Positions 1-8,279 of a stretch of 64,000 nucleotides of DNA are shown one piece after another; position 1 is the stretch's first letter; each line of letters opens with the position of its first letter. The translations under genes and the position numbers were made by a program. The notes beneath the pieces are model-generated. The model was not told where the DNA came from and did no database searches. It saw nothing but the letters and a program-made list of their open reading frames with translations. Source of the DNA: Larkinella knui (GTDB lineage: Bacteria; Bacteroidota; Bacteroidia; Cytophagales; Spirosomataceae); the NCBI RefSeq assembly GCF_003858645.1, contig NZ_RQJP01000003.1:496001-560000 (forward strand), written 5' to 3'.

Positions 1-1
1 C

Positions 2-229
2 AAAGTTGAGCGCAATGCCGATGGTACCTTCAAAAGTAAAACCGACAAAACCGTTAAGACGGAAACCGCAAAGGTTGAAAAAGAAGTAAAGGCCGTTCCG
101 GCAGATTACAAAGCCGCCGTTGACAAGAGCCAGAAAGGACCCGGTGGCGAAACGGTTTATGCTGGTCCGCGCGGTGGAAAATACTACATTACCAAAGCTG
201 GCAACAAGCGGTATTTGAGCAGCAAATAG
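2..229 (+). CDS. C-terminal part of an exported Lys-rich protein with a PBCV basic adaptor-like end
   Basis: Only the last 75 residues are in the window; the start lies before base 1. The tail contains the motif GPRGGKYYITKAGNKRYL, which resembles the short PBCV-specific basic adaptor domain (recalled family, not searched). The stretch from KVEKEVKA to the end is nearly identical to the C-terminus of the gene at 407-961, so the two are tandem paralogues. Function is unknown; a basic, surface or periplasmic binding role is inference. Confidence 0.75.
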   Translation, partial: KVERNADGTFKSKTDKTVKTETAKVEKEVKAVPADYKAAVDKSQKGPGGETVYAGPRGGKYYITKAGNKRYLSSK

Positions 230-333
230 ATAGGAACACGGATTCAGCGGATGGAACGGATTTGCACGGATTAATAAAAATCTGTTTTGATCGGCGTAAA
301 TCCGTTCCATCCGCTGAATCCGTGTTCCTATCT
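228..333. repeat. Perfect 36-bp inverted repeat (long hairpin)
   Basis: Positions 228-263 and 298-333 are exact reverse complements, with a 34-base loop that can itself partly pair. The left arm begins inside the stop codon of the preceding gene. It could end transcription between the two paralogous genes, or be a small repeat element of the host. There is no strong T-run, so a simple intrinsic terminator is less likely. Confidence 0.85.
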
Positions 334-406
334 AAATTTTGTAGACCTGAAATAATCCCTTACATTTCGTTCGACAAGCAATAATTGCAACCAATCATAA
401 CAAACG

Positions 407-961
407 ATGAAACGAATCTTAGCAGGGCTGGTAGTGTTTCTATGTCTGACAACTACCCTCGATACGCTGGCGCAGGCGGCCCGGGAAAAGGTCAAAAAAG
501 AAAAATCGGACCAGAAAAAAGACAAGACCGATGCGGAAAAAGCCGCAGCCAAAGCCGAGAAAAAAGCCAAAAAAGCGGCCATGACCGATGAAGAAAAAGC
601 CGCGGCCAAGGCAGAGAAAAAAGCGAAGAAGGCGGCTATGACGGACGACGAAAAAGCCGCAGCCAAGGCGGAGAAAAAAGCTAAAAAAGCCGCCATGACC
701 GATGAAGAAAAAGCTGCGGCCAAAGCCGAGAAAAAAGCCAAAAAGGCATCGGAAAAAGACGAACTGAACGGAAAACCCGGCAAAAAAGACAAGAAGGAGA
801 AAGCCGAAAAAGAAGTAAAGGCCGAACCCGCGGATTACAAAGCGGCCATTGATAAGAGTCAGAAAGGGCCCGGTGGCGAAACGGTTTATACCGGCCCGCG
901 CGGTGGAAAATACTACATTACCAAAGCTGGCAACAAGCGGTATTTGAGCAGCATTAAATGA
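407..961 (+). CDS. Exported Lys/Ala-rich repeat protein with PBCV basic adaptor-like C-terminus
   Basis: A 184-residue protein. Residues 1-23 form a signal peptide (basic start, then LAGLVVFLCLTTTLDTLAQA). The middle, about residues 45-118, is four near-identical units of about 19 residues built on AAMTDEEKAAAKAEKKAKK, likely a highly charged helix. The last 45 residues carry the same GPRGGKYYITKAGNKRYL motif as the upstream paralogue. Mature charge is strongly positive. The repeats resemble nucleoid- or polyanion-binding tails, but the signal peptide points outside the cytoplasm. Binding to DNA or acidic surface polymers is inference. Confidence 0.8.
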   Translation: MKRILAGLVVFLCLTTTLDTLAQAAREKVKKEKSDQKKDKTDAEKAAAKAEKKAKKAAMTDEEKAAAKAEKKAKKAAMTDDEKAAAKAEKKAKKAAMTDEEKAAAKAEKKAKKASEKDELNGKPGKKDKKEKAEKEVKAEPADYKAAIDKSQKGPGGETVYTGPRGGKYYITKAGNKRYLSSIK

Positions 962-1001
962 GGAGCGGGAAGACAAATGGGCCTGTCTTCCCGCTCTCCT
1001 A

Positions 1002-2456
1002 TCAAAATTCGGCGCTTTTGGGTGTTCTTGGGAACGGAATTACATCCCGGATGTTGCCCATGCCGGTAACGAACAAGACCAGCCGCTCGAAGCCAAGGCC
1101 AAAGCCCGAGTGCGGTGCGGAGCCAAACTGGCGGGTTTCGAGGAACCACCAGATGGATGCCGGATCGATACCGACCTCTTCCACGCGCGCCAGCAGTTTT
1201 TCGTAATTGTCTTCCCGTTGCGAACCGCCGATAATTTCGCCGATACCGGGAAACAGAACGTCCATGGCGCGTACCGTTGGGCCCGGCGCGCTTTCGTCCA
1301 CGTCATCCTGTTTCATGTAGAAAGATTTGATTTCGCGGGGATAATTGGTCAGAATAACCGGTTTTTTAAAGTGCTTCTCAACCAGAAACCGTTCGTGTTC
1401 GGATTGCAGGTCGATTCCCCAACCCACGGGATACTGGAACTTCTTTTCCTTGTGCGGTTTCGATTGCAGCAGGATGTCGATCGCTTCGGTGTAGGTCAGG
1501 CGTTGAAAATTGTTGTTGAGCACAAACGACAGCTTTTCGAGCAACGGCATGGGGCTGCGTTCGGCCTGCGGTTTTGATTTTTCCTCGTCGATCAGGCGGT
1601 TTTCCAGGAAGGCCAGATCGTCGGCGCAATGCGTCAGGGCGTATCCGATGACGTATTTCACAAAGTCTTCGGCCAGATTCATGTTGTCTTCCAGTTCGTA
1701 GAAAGCCATTTCCGGCTCAATCATCCAGAACTCGGCCAGGTGGCGCGTGGTGTTGGAGTTTTCGGCGCGGAACGTTGGCCCGAAGGTGTAGATTTTCGAC
1801 AAAGCCAGCGCGCCCAGTTCGCCCTCCAGCTGGCCGGAAACCGTCAGGTTGGTTTCGCGGCCAAAAAAGTCCTGTTTGTAATCGATATCGCCTTCGTCCG
1901 TTCGTGGTAATTTGTTGAGGTCCAAGGTGGTTACCCGGAACATTTCGCCCGCCCCTTCGGCATCCGAAGCCGTGATGATGGGCGTATGGAGGTAGAAGAA
2001 CCCGTTGTCGTTGAAGTAGTTATGTACGGCAAAAGCCAGCGCGTGCCGAATGCGGAGAACGGCGGCAAAGGTATTGGTTCGGGGGCGCAGGTGGGCAATT
2101 TCCCGCAGAAACTCCATCGAGTGTTTCTTGGGTTGCAGCGGAAATTTGTCCGGATCGGCGGGTCCGTAAATATGAATGTCCGTTGCTTTTACTTCCACTT
2201 TCTGACCCGAGCCCATCGATTCTACCAGCGTTCCGGTCACGGCCACACACGCGCCCGTGGTTACTAACCGGATGGTTTCTTCACTAAACTGACCCGGTTC
2301 GGCAACGGCCTGCAGGTTATGGATGGTCGAACCGTCGTTAATGGCAATAAAAATGGCATTTTTACTTTCGCGCTTCGTACGAACCCACCCTTTGACGGTG
2401 ATGGTATGGCCGGTCGTTTCAGACGCGAGTAATTGTTTGACAGGGAGAAGACTCAT
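1002..2456 (-). CDS. asnS: Asparaginyl-tRNA synthetase
   Basis: A 484-residue class II aminoacyl-tRNA synthetase that charges tRNA-Asn with asparagine in the cytoplasm. An N-terminal OB fold (residues about 15-120, [21 protein letters not shown]) binds the anticodon. The catalytic domain has motif 2 ([20 protein letters not shown]) and motif 3 ([20 protein letters not shown]). The family C-terminus [11 protein letters not shown] is intact. Length is normal. It faces away from rpoN, and the 250 bp between them hold both promoters. Distinction from the aspartyl or lysyl enzymes rests on the overall match to AsnRS motifs. Confidence 0.96.
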   Translation of the reverse strand: MSLLPVKQLLASETTGHTITVKGWVRTKRESKNAIFIAINDGSTIHNLQAVAEPGQFSEETIRLVTTGACVAVTGTLVESMGSGQKVEVKATDIHIYGPADPDKFPLQPKKHSMEFLREIAHLRPRTNTFAAVLRIRHALAFAVHNYFNDNGFFYLHTPIITASDAEGAGEMFRVTTLDLNKLPRTDEGDIDYKQDFFGRETNLTVSGQLEGELGALALSKIYTFGPTFRAENSNTTRHLAEFWMIEPEMAFYELEDNMNLAEDFVKYVIGYALTHCADDLAFLENRLIDEEKSKPQAERSPMPLLEKLSFVLNNNFQRLTYTEAIDILLQSKPHKEKKFQYPVGWGIDLQSEHERFLVEKHFKKPVILTNYPREIKSFYMKQDDVDESAPGPTVRAMDVLFPGIGEIIGGSQREDNYEKLLARVEEVGIDPASIWWFLETRQFGSAPHSGFGLGFERLVLFVTGMGNIRDVIPFPRTPKSAEF

Positions 2457-2711
2457 TCTGAAAAGTAATAAGTGAAAGACAGCTGTAAAGTTACGTCATT
2501 CGGTGAAATATGAAGCGGTTTCTTGCGAAGTGAAAAATCCGCTTACTAGGAAATTAACTACTTAATATCTTATCCACCAACCCGTTAGATTCGCATCTGC
2601 AAAATGAAGTAGGACATAAAACATTTTTTTTTAAAATTGGTCTGGAATTTGATAGGCGCGACCATTAGTACCCGAGTCAGGAATTGTGGCCTGCGAATAT
2701 AGTATGTGATT

Positions 2712-4166
2712 ATGCAAAGACTCAGCCTTACCCAATCTCTTCAACAAAAGCTGTCTCCGCAACAGATTCAGTTTATTAAACTGTTGCAAATTCCGACGGC
2801 CGAACTGGAGACACGCGTTGAAGAAGAACTGGAAATTAACCCCGCCCTGGAAGAGGGACCGGATACGGAATTTGAAGAAACCAACAACGACGATCCGTTT
2901 TCGGATGAGTATGACGACGACTATAAGGAGCGGAATGACGACGTCGATTTGGGGAGTTATCTGAACGAAGACGACTACAACGGTTACAAAATGCAGGGCG
3001 ACGGTAATTACACGGAAGAAGACCGTGAAATGCCGGTGGCAAACCGTTCTACGCTGACTGATATGCTCATGCAGCAATTTGGGTATCTGAACCTCGATGA
3101 GCGGCAGGAAGTCATTGGAATGCAGCTTATTGGCAGTATTGAGAATGACGGGTACATCCGGCGTTCGATGCAGGCTATCGTGAACGATCTGGCCTTTTCG
3201 CACAGCATTTTCACGGATACCAACGAGTTGGAAACGGTTCTGAAACGGATTCAAACGTTCGATCCGCCCGGCATTGCCGCCCGGTCGTTGCAGGAATGTT
3301 TGTTACTGCAACTACACCGGAAAGACTCGGGCGATCCCGCCGTGCCGCTCGCCATCCGAATCATTGAAGATCTCTTCGAGGAGTTTTCCAAAAAACATTA
3401 CGACAAGATCCAGAAGCGACTGAATATCAGCGAAGAGCAGCTTAAAAAGGTCATCCAGATCATCACGAAACTGAATCCGAAACCGGGTTCGGTGGAGGGC
3501 GAAGACAGCGCCGTGCAGTACCTGATTCCGGATTTTATTCTGACCAACAACGGCGGAAAAATAGAGCTCACGCTCAATTCACGCAATGCGCCCGAGCTGC
3601 GCATCAGCCGGTCGTTTGCCGAGATGCTCGACACGTACGAAAAAAGCGACAAAAATAACCGCTCGCTGAAAGAAACCGTCTCATTCGTCAAACAGAAACT
3701 GGACGCGGCCAAGTGGTTTATCGACGCCATCAAGCAACGCCAGGCCACGCTGCTGAAAACGATGAACGCTATCGTGCGGTTTCAGTATGATTTTTTCCTG
3801 GAAGGCGATGAAACCAAGCTTCGGCCCATGATTCTGAAGGACATCGCCAACATGATCGACATGGACGTTTCGACCGTTTCGCGGGTGGCCAACAGCAAAG
3901 CCGTGCAGACCGAATTTGGTATTTATCCGCTCAAATACTTTTTCTCCGAGGGCATTGCAACCGATTCGGGTGAGGACGTCAGCAGCCGCGAAGTGAAGAA
4001 TATTCTGAAAGAATTTATCGACCACGAACCCAAGGGAAACCCGCTTTCGGATGATAAACTCGAAAAGATGCTCAACGAACGCGGTTACAACATTGCCCGG
4101 CGAACGGTTGCCAAATACCGGGAGCAATTGAATATTCCGGTGGCCCGGTTGCGGAAGCAATTGTAA
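2712..4166 (+). CDS. rpoN: RNA polymerase sigma-54 factor
   Basis: A 484-residue sigma-54, which directs RNA polymerase to -24/-12 promoters and needs AAA+ activators. Region I is present (QRLSLTQSLQQKLSPQQIQF), followed by an acidic region II at about residues 45-90. The core-binding and helix-turn-helix parts follow (KDIANMIDMDVSTVSRVANS). Near the end is the RpoN box ARRTVAKYREQLNIP. ATG at 2712 is preferred over the GTG at 2706 because family members start MQ(K/R)L. Neighbours are unrelated housekeeping genes. Confidence 0.96.
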   Translation: MQRLSLTQSLQQKLSPQQIQFIKLLQIPTAELETRVEEELEINPALEEGPDTEFEETNNDDPFSDEYDDDYKERNDDVDLGSYLNEDDYNGYKMQGDGNYTEEDREMPVANRSTLTDMLMQQFGYLNLDERQEVIGMQLIGSIENDGYIRRSMQAIVNDLAFSHSIFTDTNELETVLKRIQTFDPPGIAARSLQECLLLQLHRKDSGDPAVPLAIRIIEDLFEEFSKKHYDKIQKRLNISEEQLKKVIQIITKLNPKPGSVEGEDSAVQYLIPDFILTNNGGKIELTLNSRNAPELRISRSFAEMLDTYEKSDKNNRSLKETVSFVKQKLDAAKWFIDAIKQRQATLLKTMNAIVRFQYDFFLEGDETKLRPMILKDIANMIDMDVSTVSRVANSKAVQTEFGIYPLKYFFSEGIATDSGEDVSSREVKNILKEFIDHEPKGNPLSDDKLEKMLNERGYNIARRTVAKYREQLNIPVARLRKQL

Positions 4167-4239
4167 CGTTTTCGGTTTTCAGTGTACGGTTTTAGGCAGT
4201 CGATGCGCTCAAATCGCCAAGCTTTGTTAATTTTGTTGA

Positions 4240-4929
4240 ATGATTGATGAGCAACGGCTGACCGAAGATCAGAAACCGAAAACCGAAAGTGTGAATACCA
4301 AGCTTGCCCGTGCTTTGTCGGCGGTTTTTCATCCGCTGTTGATGCCCACGATTTTATTCAGCATTCTGTTGTTTGGAGCACCGGGCGCGCTGGGTGTCAG
4401 CACGTTCGGAACGGCCTTTAAACTGAGCCTGCTCATGCTGATTTGCATCAGTACCTTCTTTGTTCCGGCTTTCCTGATTTATTTTTTATACCGCACGGGC
4501 TACGTCCGTAGCCTGCACATGAATGCGTTGCAGGACCGCCGGATACCATATTTCATGACGGCGCTGCTGTATACGACCACGACGCTGCTGTTCACATTCC
4601 GATTGCCCGAGCTCTCCGACATGGCCCCCGAAATCGGTATCGTTCTGGGCAGCATTACCGTGTCGGTAACCCTGGTTGGCCTCATCAGTCTGTTCTGGAA
4701 AATCAGCGCCCACAGCGTCGGAATCAGTGGAATGGTGGGTGCTCTGCTCGGTATCGCAATCAAATCCGGCGAAACCACGTTGCTGTATCCTCTACTGGCG
4801 ATGATCGCTCTGGCGGGGTTGCTGGCCAGTGCGCGCTTGCATCTGAACGCCCACACCCCCTCTCAAATTGCCGCGGGCATGGGGTTGGGACTCGTGGTAA
4901 GTCTGACGACGGTGATCTGGCTGGTTTGA
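4240..4929 (+). CDS. PAP2-like integral membrane protein
   Basis: A 229-residue protein with about six hydrophobic segments after a polar N-terminal tail of 20 residues. Late in the sequence, KISAHSVGISG and RLHLNAHTPSQIAAG resemble the histidine motifs of type 2 phosphatidic acid phosphatases. The usual first motif (KxxxxxxRP) is weak or absent, so enzymatic activity is uncertain. It starts 73 bp after rpoN and ends 28 bp before the crotonase gene, so it may be cotranscribed with the latter. Lipid phosphate hydrolysis is inference. Confidence 0.7.
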   Translation: MIDEQRLTEDQKPKTESVNTKLARALSAVFHPLLMPTILFSILLFGAPGALGVSTFGTAFKLSLLMLICISTFFVPAFLIYFLYRTGYVRSLHMNALQDRRIPYFMTALLYTTTTLLFTFRLPELSDMAPEIGIVLGSITVSVTLVGLISLFWKISAHSVGISGMVGALLGIAIKSGETTLLYPLLAMIALAGLLASARLHLNAHTPSQIAAGMGLGLVVSLTTVIWLV

Positions 4930-4957
4930 AAAACCGTATACCGAAACCCGTAAAAAC

Positions 4958-5752
4958 ATGTATAACCACCTCCTATTTTCTGTTTCGGACGGTATTTGCC
5001 GCATCACGCTCAACCGGCCGCACGTTCACAACGCGCTGAATCCGGCGTTGATCCAGGAGATCACGAGCGCAATGGAAGCCGCCGGAGCGGATGAAACCGT
5101 GCGGGTGGTGGTGCTGACCGGTGCGGGCAACCAGGCGTTCTGCTCCGGAGCCGATTTAAAGGAAGCCGCCGGCCAGCTTCAGAACGAAGGCGGTTTTTCG
5201 ATGGGTGACTTGCTGCGAACGACGTATCATCCGATGGTTCGGGCCATCCGTACTCTACCAAAACCGGTGGTTTGCCGTCTCAATGGCGTGGCAGCCGGAG
5301 CCGGATGTTCGCTGGCGCTGGCTTGCGACGTGGTCATTGCCGCCGACGAAGCGTATCTGTCGCTGCTGTTTGTCGGCATTGGTTTGATGCCCGATGCCGG
5401 CTCGACGTTCTTTCTGCCCCGGCTGGTGGGTTCACAGAAGGCGTTTGAGTTGTGCAGTACGGGTCGGCGGGTATACGGCCCGGAAGCGGCCCAATTGGGA
5501 CTCGTGACGCGTTCGGTTCCGGCGACGGATCTGGATGCGGCTGTGGCCGAAGCCGTCGGTTATTACGCAACCGCCCCCACCCAAGCCATTGGCTTAATGA
5601 AATTAGCCCTGAACCAGTCGGTTTATACTGATCTGGAGCGACAACTGGAGCAAGAGGCTCAGTATCAGAATCAACTGGGGCAATCGCGCGACGCGGCCGA
5701 GGGAATCATGGCATTTTTGACGAAGCGAAAACCCATTTTTACGGGGCAATGA
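4958..5752 (+). CDS. Enoyl-CoA hydratase/isomerase family protein, PaaG-like
   Basis: A 264-residue crotonase-fold enzyme. The two oxyanion-hole segments are AFCSGADLKEA and NGVAAGAGCSLALACD. The segment GLMPDAGSTFFLPRLVG carries Asp where classical hydratases have Glu, as in PaaG-type isomerases. The C-terminal helix region (LTKRKPIFTGQ) is typical. It acts on an acyl-CoA substrate in the cytoplasm, but the exact substrate cannot be read from sequence. No other paa genes are nearby, so a role in phenylacetate breakdown is not supported by context. Confidence 0.88.
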   Translation: MYNHLLFSVSDGICRITLNRPHVHNALNPALIQEITSAMEAAGADETVRVVVLTGAGNQAFCSGADLKEAAGQLQNEGGFSMGDLLRTTYHPMVRAIRTLPKPVVCRLNGVAAGAGCSLALACDVVIAADEAYLSLLFVGIGLMPDAGSTFFLPRLVGSQKAFELCSTGRRVYGPEAAQLGLVTRSVPATDLDAAVAEAVGYYATAPTQAIGLMKLALNQSVYTDLERQLEQEAQYQNQLGQSRDAAEGIMAFLTKRKPIFTGQ

Positions 5753-5774
5753 CTCATAAATTTCCGGCTGGCTT

Positions 5775-5805
5775 TTTGAATCTTATCTTTTTTCTCTTAC
5801 TTTTG
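5775..5805 (+). promoter_or_regulatory. Bacteroidota sigma-A promoter of tRNA-Arg
   Basis: TTTG at 5775-5778, a 19-base spacer and TACTTTTG at 5798-5805 match the -33/-7 consensus TTTG-N19-TAnnTTTG exactly. Transcription would start near 5812, about 14 bases before the tRNA. Confidence 0.85.
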
Positions 5806-5825
5806 CAGTCCCAACACGGGAAAAC

Positions 5826-5899
5826 GCATTCGTAGCTCAATTGGATAGAGCACCTGACTACGGATCAGGAGGTTTGGGGTTCGAATCCCTACGAGTGCA
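5826..5899 (+). tRNA. tRNA-Arg (anticodon ACG)
   Basis: A 74-nt cloverleaf. Acceptor arms GCATTCG and CGAGTGC pair, with discriminator A. The anticodon stem CCTGA/TCAGG closes the loop CTACGGA, giving anticodon ACG. The T loop is TTCGAAT. CCA is not encoded. The 3' end, from 5887, is the prophage attachment core, and integration leaves the tRNA intact. Confidence 0.97.
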
Positions 5900-5900
5900 C
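5887..5900 (+). other. attL core, within the tRNA-Arg 3' end
   Basis: CCCTACGAGTGCAC recurs at 47837-47850. The integrase begins about 100 bp inside. The core covers the 3' T-arm strand and acceptor strand of the tRNA, the usual target for tyrosine integrases. Confidence 0.92.
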
Positions 5901-5910
5901 GAACCAAGCT

Positions 5911-5945
5911 AAAAACGCCCTATACGCATCGTATAGGGCGTTTTT
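5911..5945 (+). terminator. Prophage-supplied terminator after tRNA-Arg
   Basis: The stem ACGCCCTATAC/GTATAGGGCGT with a tight GCAT loop is followed by TTTTT. It lies just inside attL, so it replaces the host terminator that integration moved to 47873-47897. Confidence 0.9.
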
Positions 5946-6005
5946 CGTTTCCTAATCCGGCTCCTAATACTTTTTCCACGCCATTTTTTTCCTAATCTCG
6001 TCCGA

Positions 6006-7280
6006 ATGGTTTCGACACAGAACTACTCCAAAAAGGTCATTATTAAGGATGACTATGTGAAGAAAGACGGTACTTCAGCGCTTTACATCTACGTCAGCGT
6101 TGACGGCCAGAATGAAAGAATTGCCCTGAAACTGGGCTGGCCACCCAAATTTTTCGATAAAGTCAAAGGAAAAATCCTTCCCAGGGGAAAAGCCGACAAA
6201 GATTTTTCAGACTATCAATTGATGATTGATACGGAAATCGGGAAAGTGAATGAAATCTTCAAAGAATATCGGCTGGCCGGAAAAACGCTCACCATTGGGC
6301 AACTCCTGAAAGATTACAACAGCTTCACTTCCCGAAAAGACTTTTTCACGTTTGCCGTCAATGATGCACATGAACGCTACAAACGGAAGAAGATCGAATT
6401 GGGCAGTAGGAAGGGCCACATGGCCAGCCTGAACAGTTTGAAGGCATTTTATAAGTTTGAACACGACAAGGCCAAAAAGACCACCAAAACGACTCCTGAG
6501 CCGGAAGCTGAAGGCGAAGATCTGCAACTTCCATTCAATGCCCTTACGCCCAAATTACTTGAGAACTTCCGGGCCTGGATGAAGGCGGAACGTGGTAATG
6601 TTCCCGGCACTGTCGAAAACCACATGAAAAACGTCCGGACGTATGTGAAGCGGGCGCTGGCGGCTGGCAACGTATTCGATGATCCGTTCAAAGTTGTCAA
6701 GGTGGCCCATCCGGAAACAACCCCGAACGTATTGGCCGAAGAACAGCTTCAGTCTTTAATTGCGCTTTTCAATAATACTTCTACGCCGGAAAGTTGGGTT
6801 TCGGTTTTGCGCCATTTCCTCTTTAGCTGTTTTACCGGCCTTCGAATCTCAGACGCCAAAACGGTAAACCACGACAATATTAAAGGGGACTGGCTGGTGA
6901 TCATGCCGAAGAAGACCATGCGGTATCACAAGGTGATCCGGATCCCACTGCACCCGATGGCGAAGATATTAATCACCACGTCATTAGGCCGCCTATTTGC
7001 CACGTACTCAGAACCCTATACCAATCGATTGCTGGATAAAATTGGCCAGGCCGCCGACGTGGATTTCAAAATAACCACCCACACAGCCCGGCATACCTTT
7101 GGAACCCTATTTATCGAATTGGGTGGCGATGTAGTCACATTGAAAGAGTACATGGGCCATGCCGACATCCAAACGACGATGAAGTATGTACACCTGAGTG
7201 AAAAGAGAAGAAAGGAGAAGATTAACGTGTTTGACAAACTCTTCAGAAAACCCGACGATGACCTGAAAAATACCGCTTAA
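6006..7280 (+). CDS. int: Tyrosine recombinase (phage integrase)
   Basis: A 424-residue integrase that would catalyse recombination between phage and tRNA attachment sites. The N-terminal 90 residues form an arm-type DNA-binding domain typical of Bacteroidota integrases (SALYIYVSVDGQNERIALKL). A SAM-like core-binding domain follows. Catalytic residues: Arg280 in FTGLRISDAK, Lys in MRYHKVIRIPLH, His359/Arg362 in HTARHTFG, a His in GHADIQTT and Tyr in MKYVHLS. The set is complete, so it is probably active. It lies next to attL and transcribes into the element. A terminator follows at 7372. Confidence 0.96.
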   Translation: MVSTQNYSKKVIIKDDYVKKDGTSALYIYVSVDGQNERIALKLGWPPKFFDKVKGKILPRGKADKDFSDYQLMIDTEIGKVNEIFKEYRLAGKTLTIGQLLKDYNSFTSRKDFFTFAVNDAHERYKRKKIELGSRKGHMASLNSLKAFYKFEHDKAKKTTKTTPEPEAEGEDLQLPFNALTPKLLENFRAWMKAERGNVPGTVENHMKNVRTYVKRALAAGNVFDDPFKVVKVAHPETTPNVLAEEQLQSLIALFNNTSTPESWVSVLRHFLFSCFTGLRISDAKTVNHDNIKGDWLVIMPKKTMRYHKVIRIPLHPMAKILITTSLGRLFATYSEPYTNRLLDKIGQAADVDFKITTHTARHTFGTLFIELGGDVVTLKEYMGHADIQTTMKYVHLSEKRRKEKINVFDKLFRKPDDDLKNTA

Positions 7281-7352
7281 TATAAAGAATCACCGTTTTA
7301 TCGGTAGTTAGAGGGGTTTTCATATTGAGAACTCTACCTTTAAAGCTTTACC

Positions 7353-7368
7353 AATTAAAGGATGAATG
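7353..7368 (-). promoter_or_regulatory. Isolated copy of the recurrent CATTCATCCTTTAATT element
   Basis: The plus strand reads AATTAAAGGATGAATG here. Elsewhere the element sits just before minus-strand core genes. Here the only reading frame it could serve is a 26-codon one, 7243-7323 on the minus strand, antisense to the integrase 3' end. It may be a leftover from a deleted gene. Confidence 0.5.
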
Positions 7369-7371
7369 CCC

Positions 7372-7402
7372 AAAGATGGCCTGTTTTACGGGCCATCTTT
7401 TT
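7372..7402 (+). terminator. Intrinsic terminator after integrase
   Basis: The stem AAAGATGGCC/GGGCCATCTTT around the loop TGTTTTAC is followed by a T-run on the plus strand. It isolates integrase transcription from the AT-rich island that follows. Confidence 0.8.
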
Positions 7403-7539
7403 TCAAATCAAGCTCTAAGTTAAAATTACATTAGTTCTCATTTGCGTCTGAGTTCCTTGTGGCCAAGTGTTATGATTAAATGACAATTCATTATAGCAAC
7501 TAGAATATTAAGGGAGAGATTAATTAAACCTTAAAACTA

Positions 7540-8277
7540 CTAAAGATCAGATTTAAGTATCTTAAACTCTATTCGTCTATTTAATTGTCTGCCTTCATAC
7601 GTATTATTTGCGACTATAGGCACATTTTCACCAAACCCTTTTGAAGATAATTGGTATGTAGGAACACCCTTAGATATTAAGTACAAAACAACCGAGGTTG
7701 CTCTTTTTTCACTTAAAGCAAGATTTGATTTATTTGATCCCAAATTATCAGTATGAGCTTGGATTGACACATGAATCATTGGATATTTTCTTAATGTATC
7801 TGCAAGCTTCGAAAGTTCGAAATATGACTCAGGCCTTAACTTCCAATTAGATGGATCAAAGAAAATATTATTTAAAACATGCACACTGTTACTTTTATAT
7901 GATTTAAGACGTCTTACTTTTTCATGATTTTTCGAATGAATTGGAGAAGTTTTTTTTAGTTTGTTAAAGCTAAACATTAACAACACTATTCCCAAAATAA
8001 ATAAAAAAAATTGACCTCTTGAGAACCACATCGTACCTCTATTATAAACGTTAAATTCGCCCTTATGCTGTGTGCCAGTAATTGTCCCAAAAACCACATA
8101 GCCAAAAAGAACTGAAAGGACAAAGCATAATTCATAATAAATAGTAAGTCCATCAAAAAAGTTAAATTTTTCAAAAAATATTGATGGAGCGAGAATAAAT
8201 GCTGAGGCTAATGTGACTAATAATTTTGTTTGTTCTAAGTAAGTTTTACAAGCTTCATTTTTTGGATTATCTGCCAT
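7540..8277 (-). CDS. Membrane protein with OmpA-like peptidoglycan-binding domain (cargo gene)
   Basis: A 245-residue protein from ATG 8277, two bases after the stop of its partner; an in-frame start at 8301 would overlap the partner. Residues about 20-105 hold three hydrophobic segments. Residues about 125-245 form an OmpA/MotB-type domain (NNIFFDPSNWKLRPES, VSIQAHTDNLGSNKSN, LSEKRATSVVLYL, NRRIEFKI). That domain binds peptidoglycan in known families. The DNA is clearly AT-richer than the tail genes. With its partner it makes a two-gene membrane module, possibly an envelope-sensing defence or exclusion system. That function is inference; ZorB of Zorya is only a loose analogue. Confidence 0.8.
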   Translation of the reverse strand: MADNPKNEACKTYLEQTKLLVTLASAFILAPSIFFEKFNFFDGLTIYYELCFVLSVLFGYVVFGTITGTQHKGEFNVYNRGTMWFSRGQFFLFILGIVLLMFSFNKLKKTSPIHSKNHEKVRRLKSYKSNSVHVLNNIFFDPSNWKLRPESYFELSKLADTLRKYPMIHVSIQAHTDNLGSNKSNLALSEKRATSVVLYLISKGVPTYQLSSKGFGENVPIVANNTYEGRQLNRRIEFKILKSDL

Positions 8278-8279
8278 TT

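Noticed and set aside
440-976. Long minus-strand frames over the Lys-rich repeat gene
   Set aside because: Phe/Leu-rich translations are the mirror of Lys/Ala codons; the plus-strand frame has a signal peptide and a paralogue.
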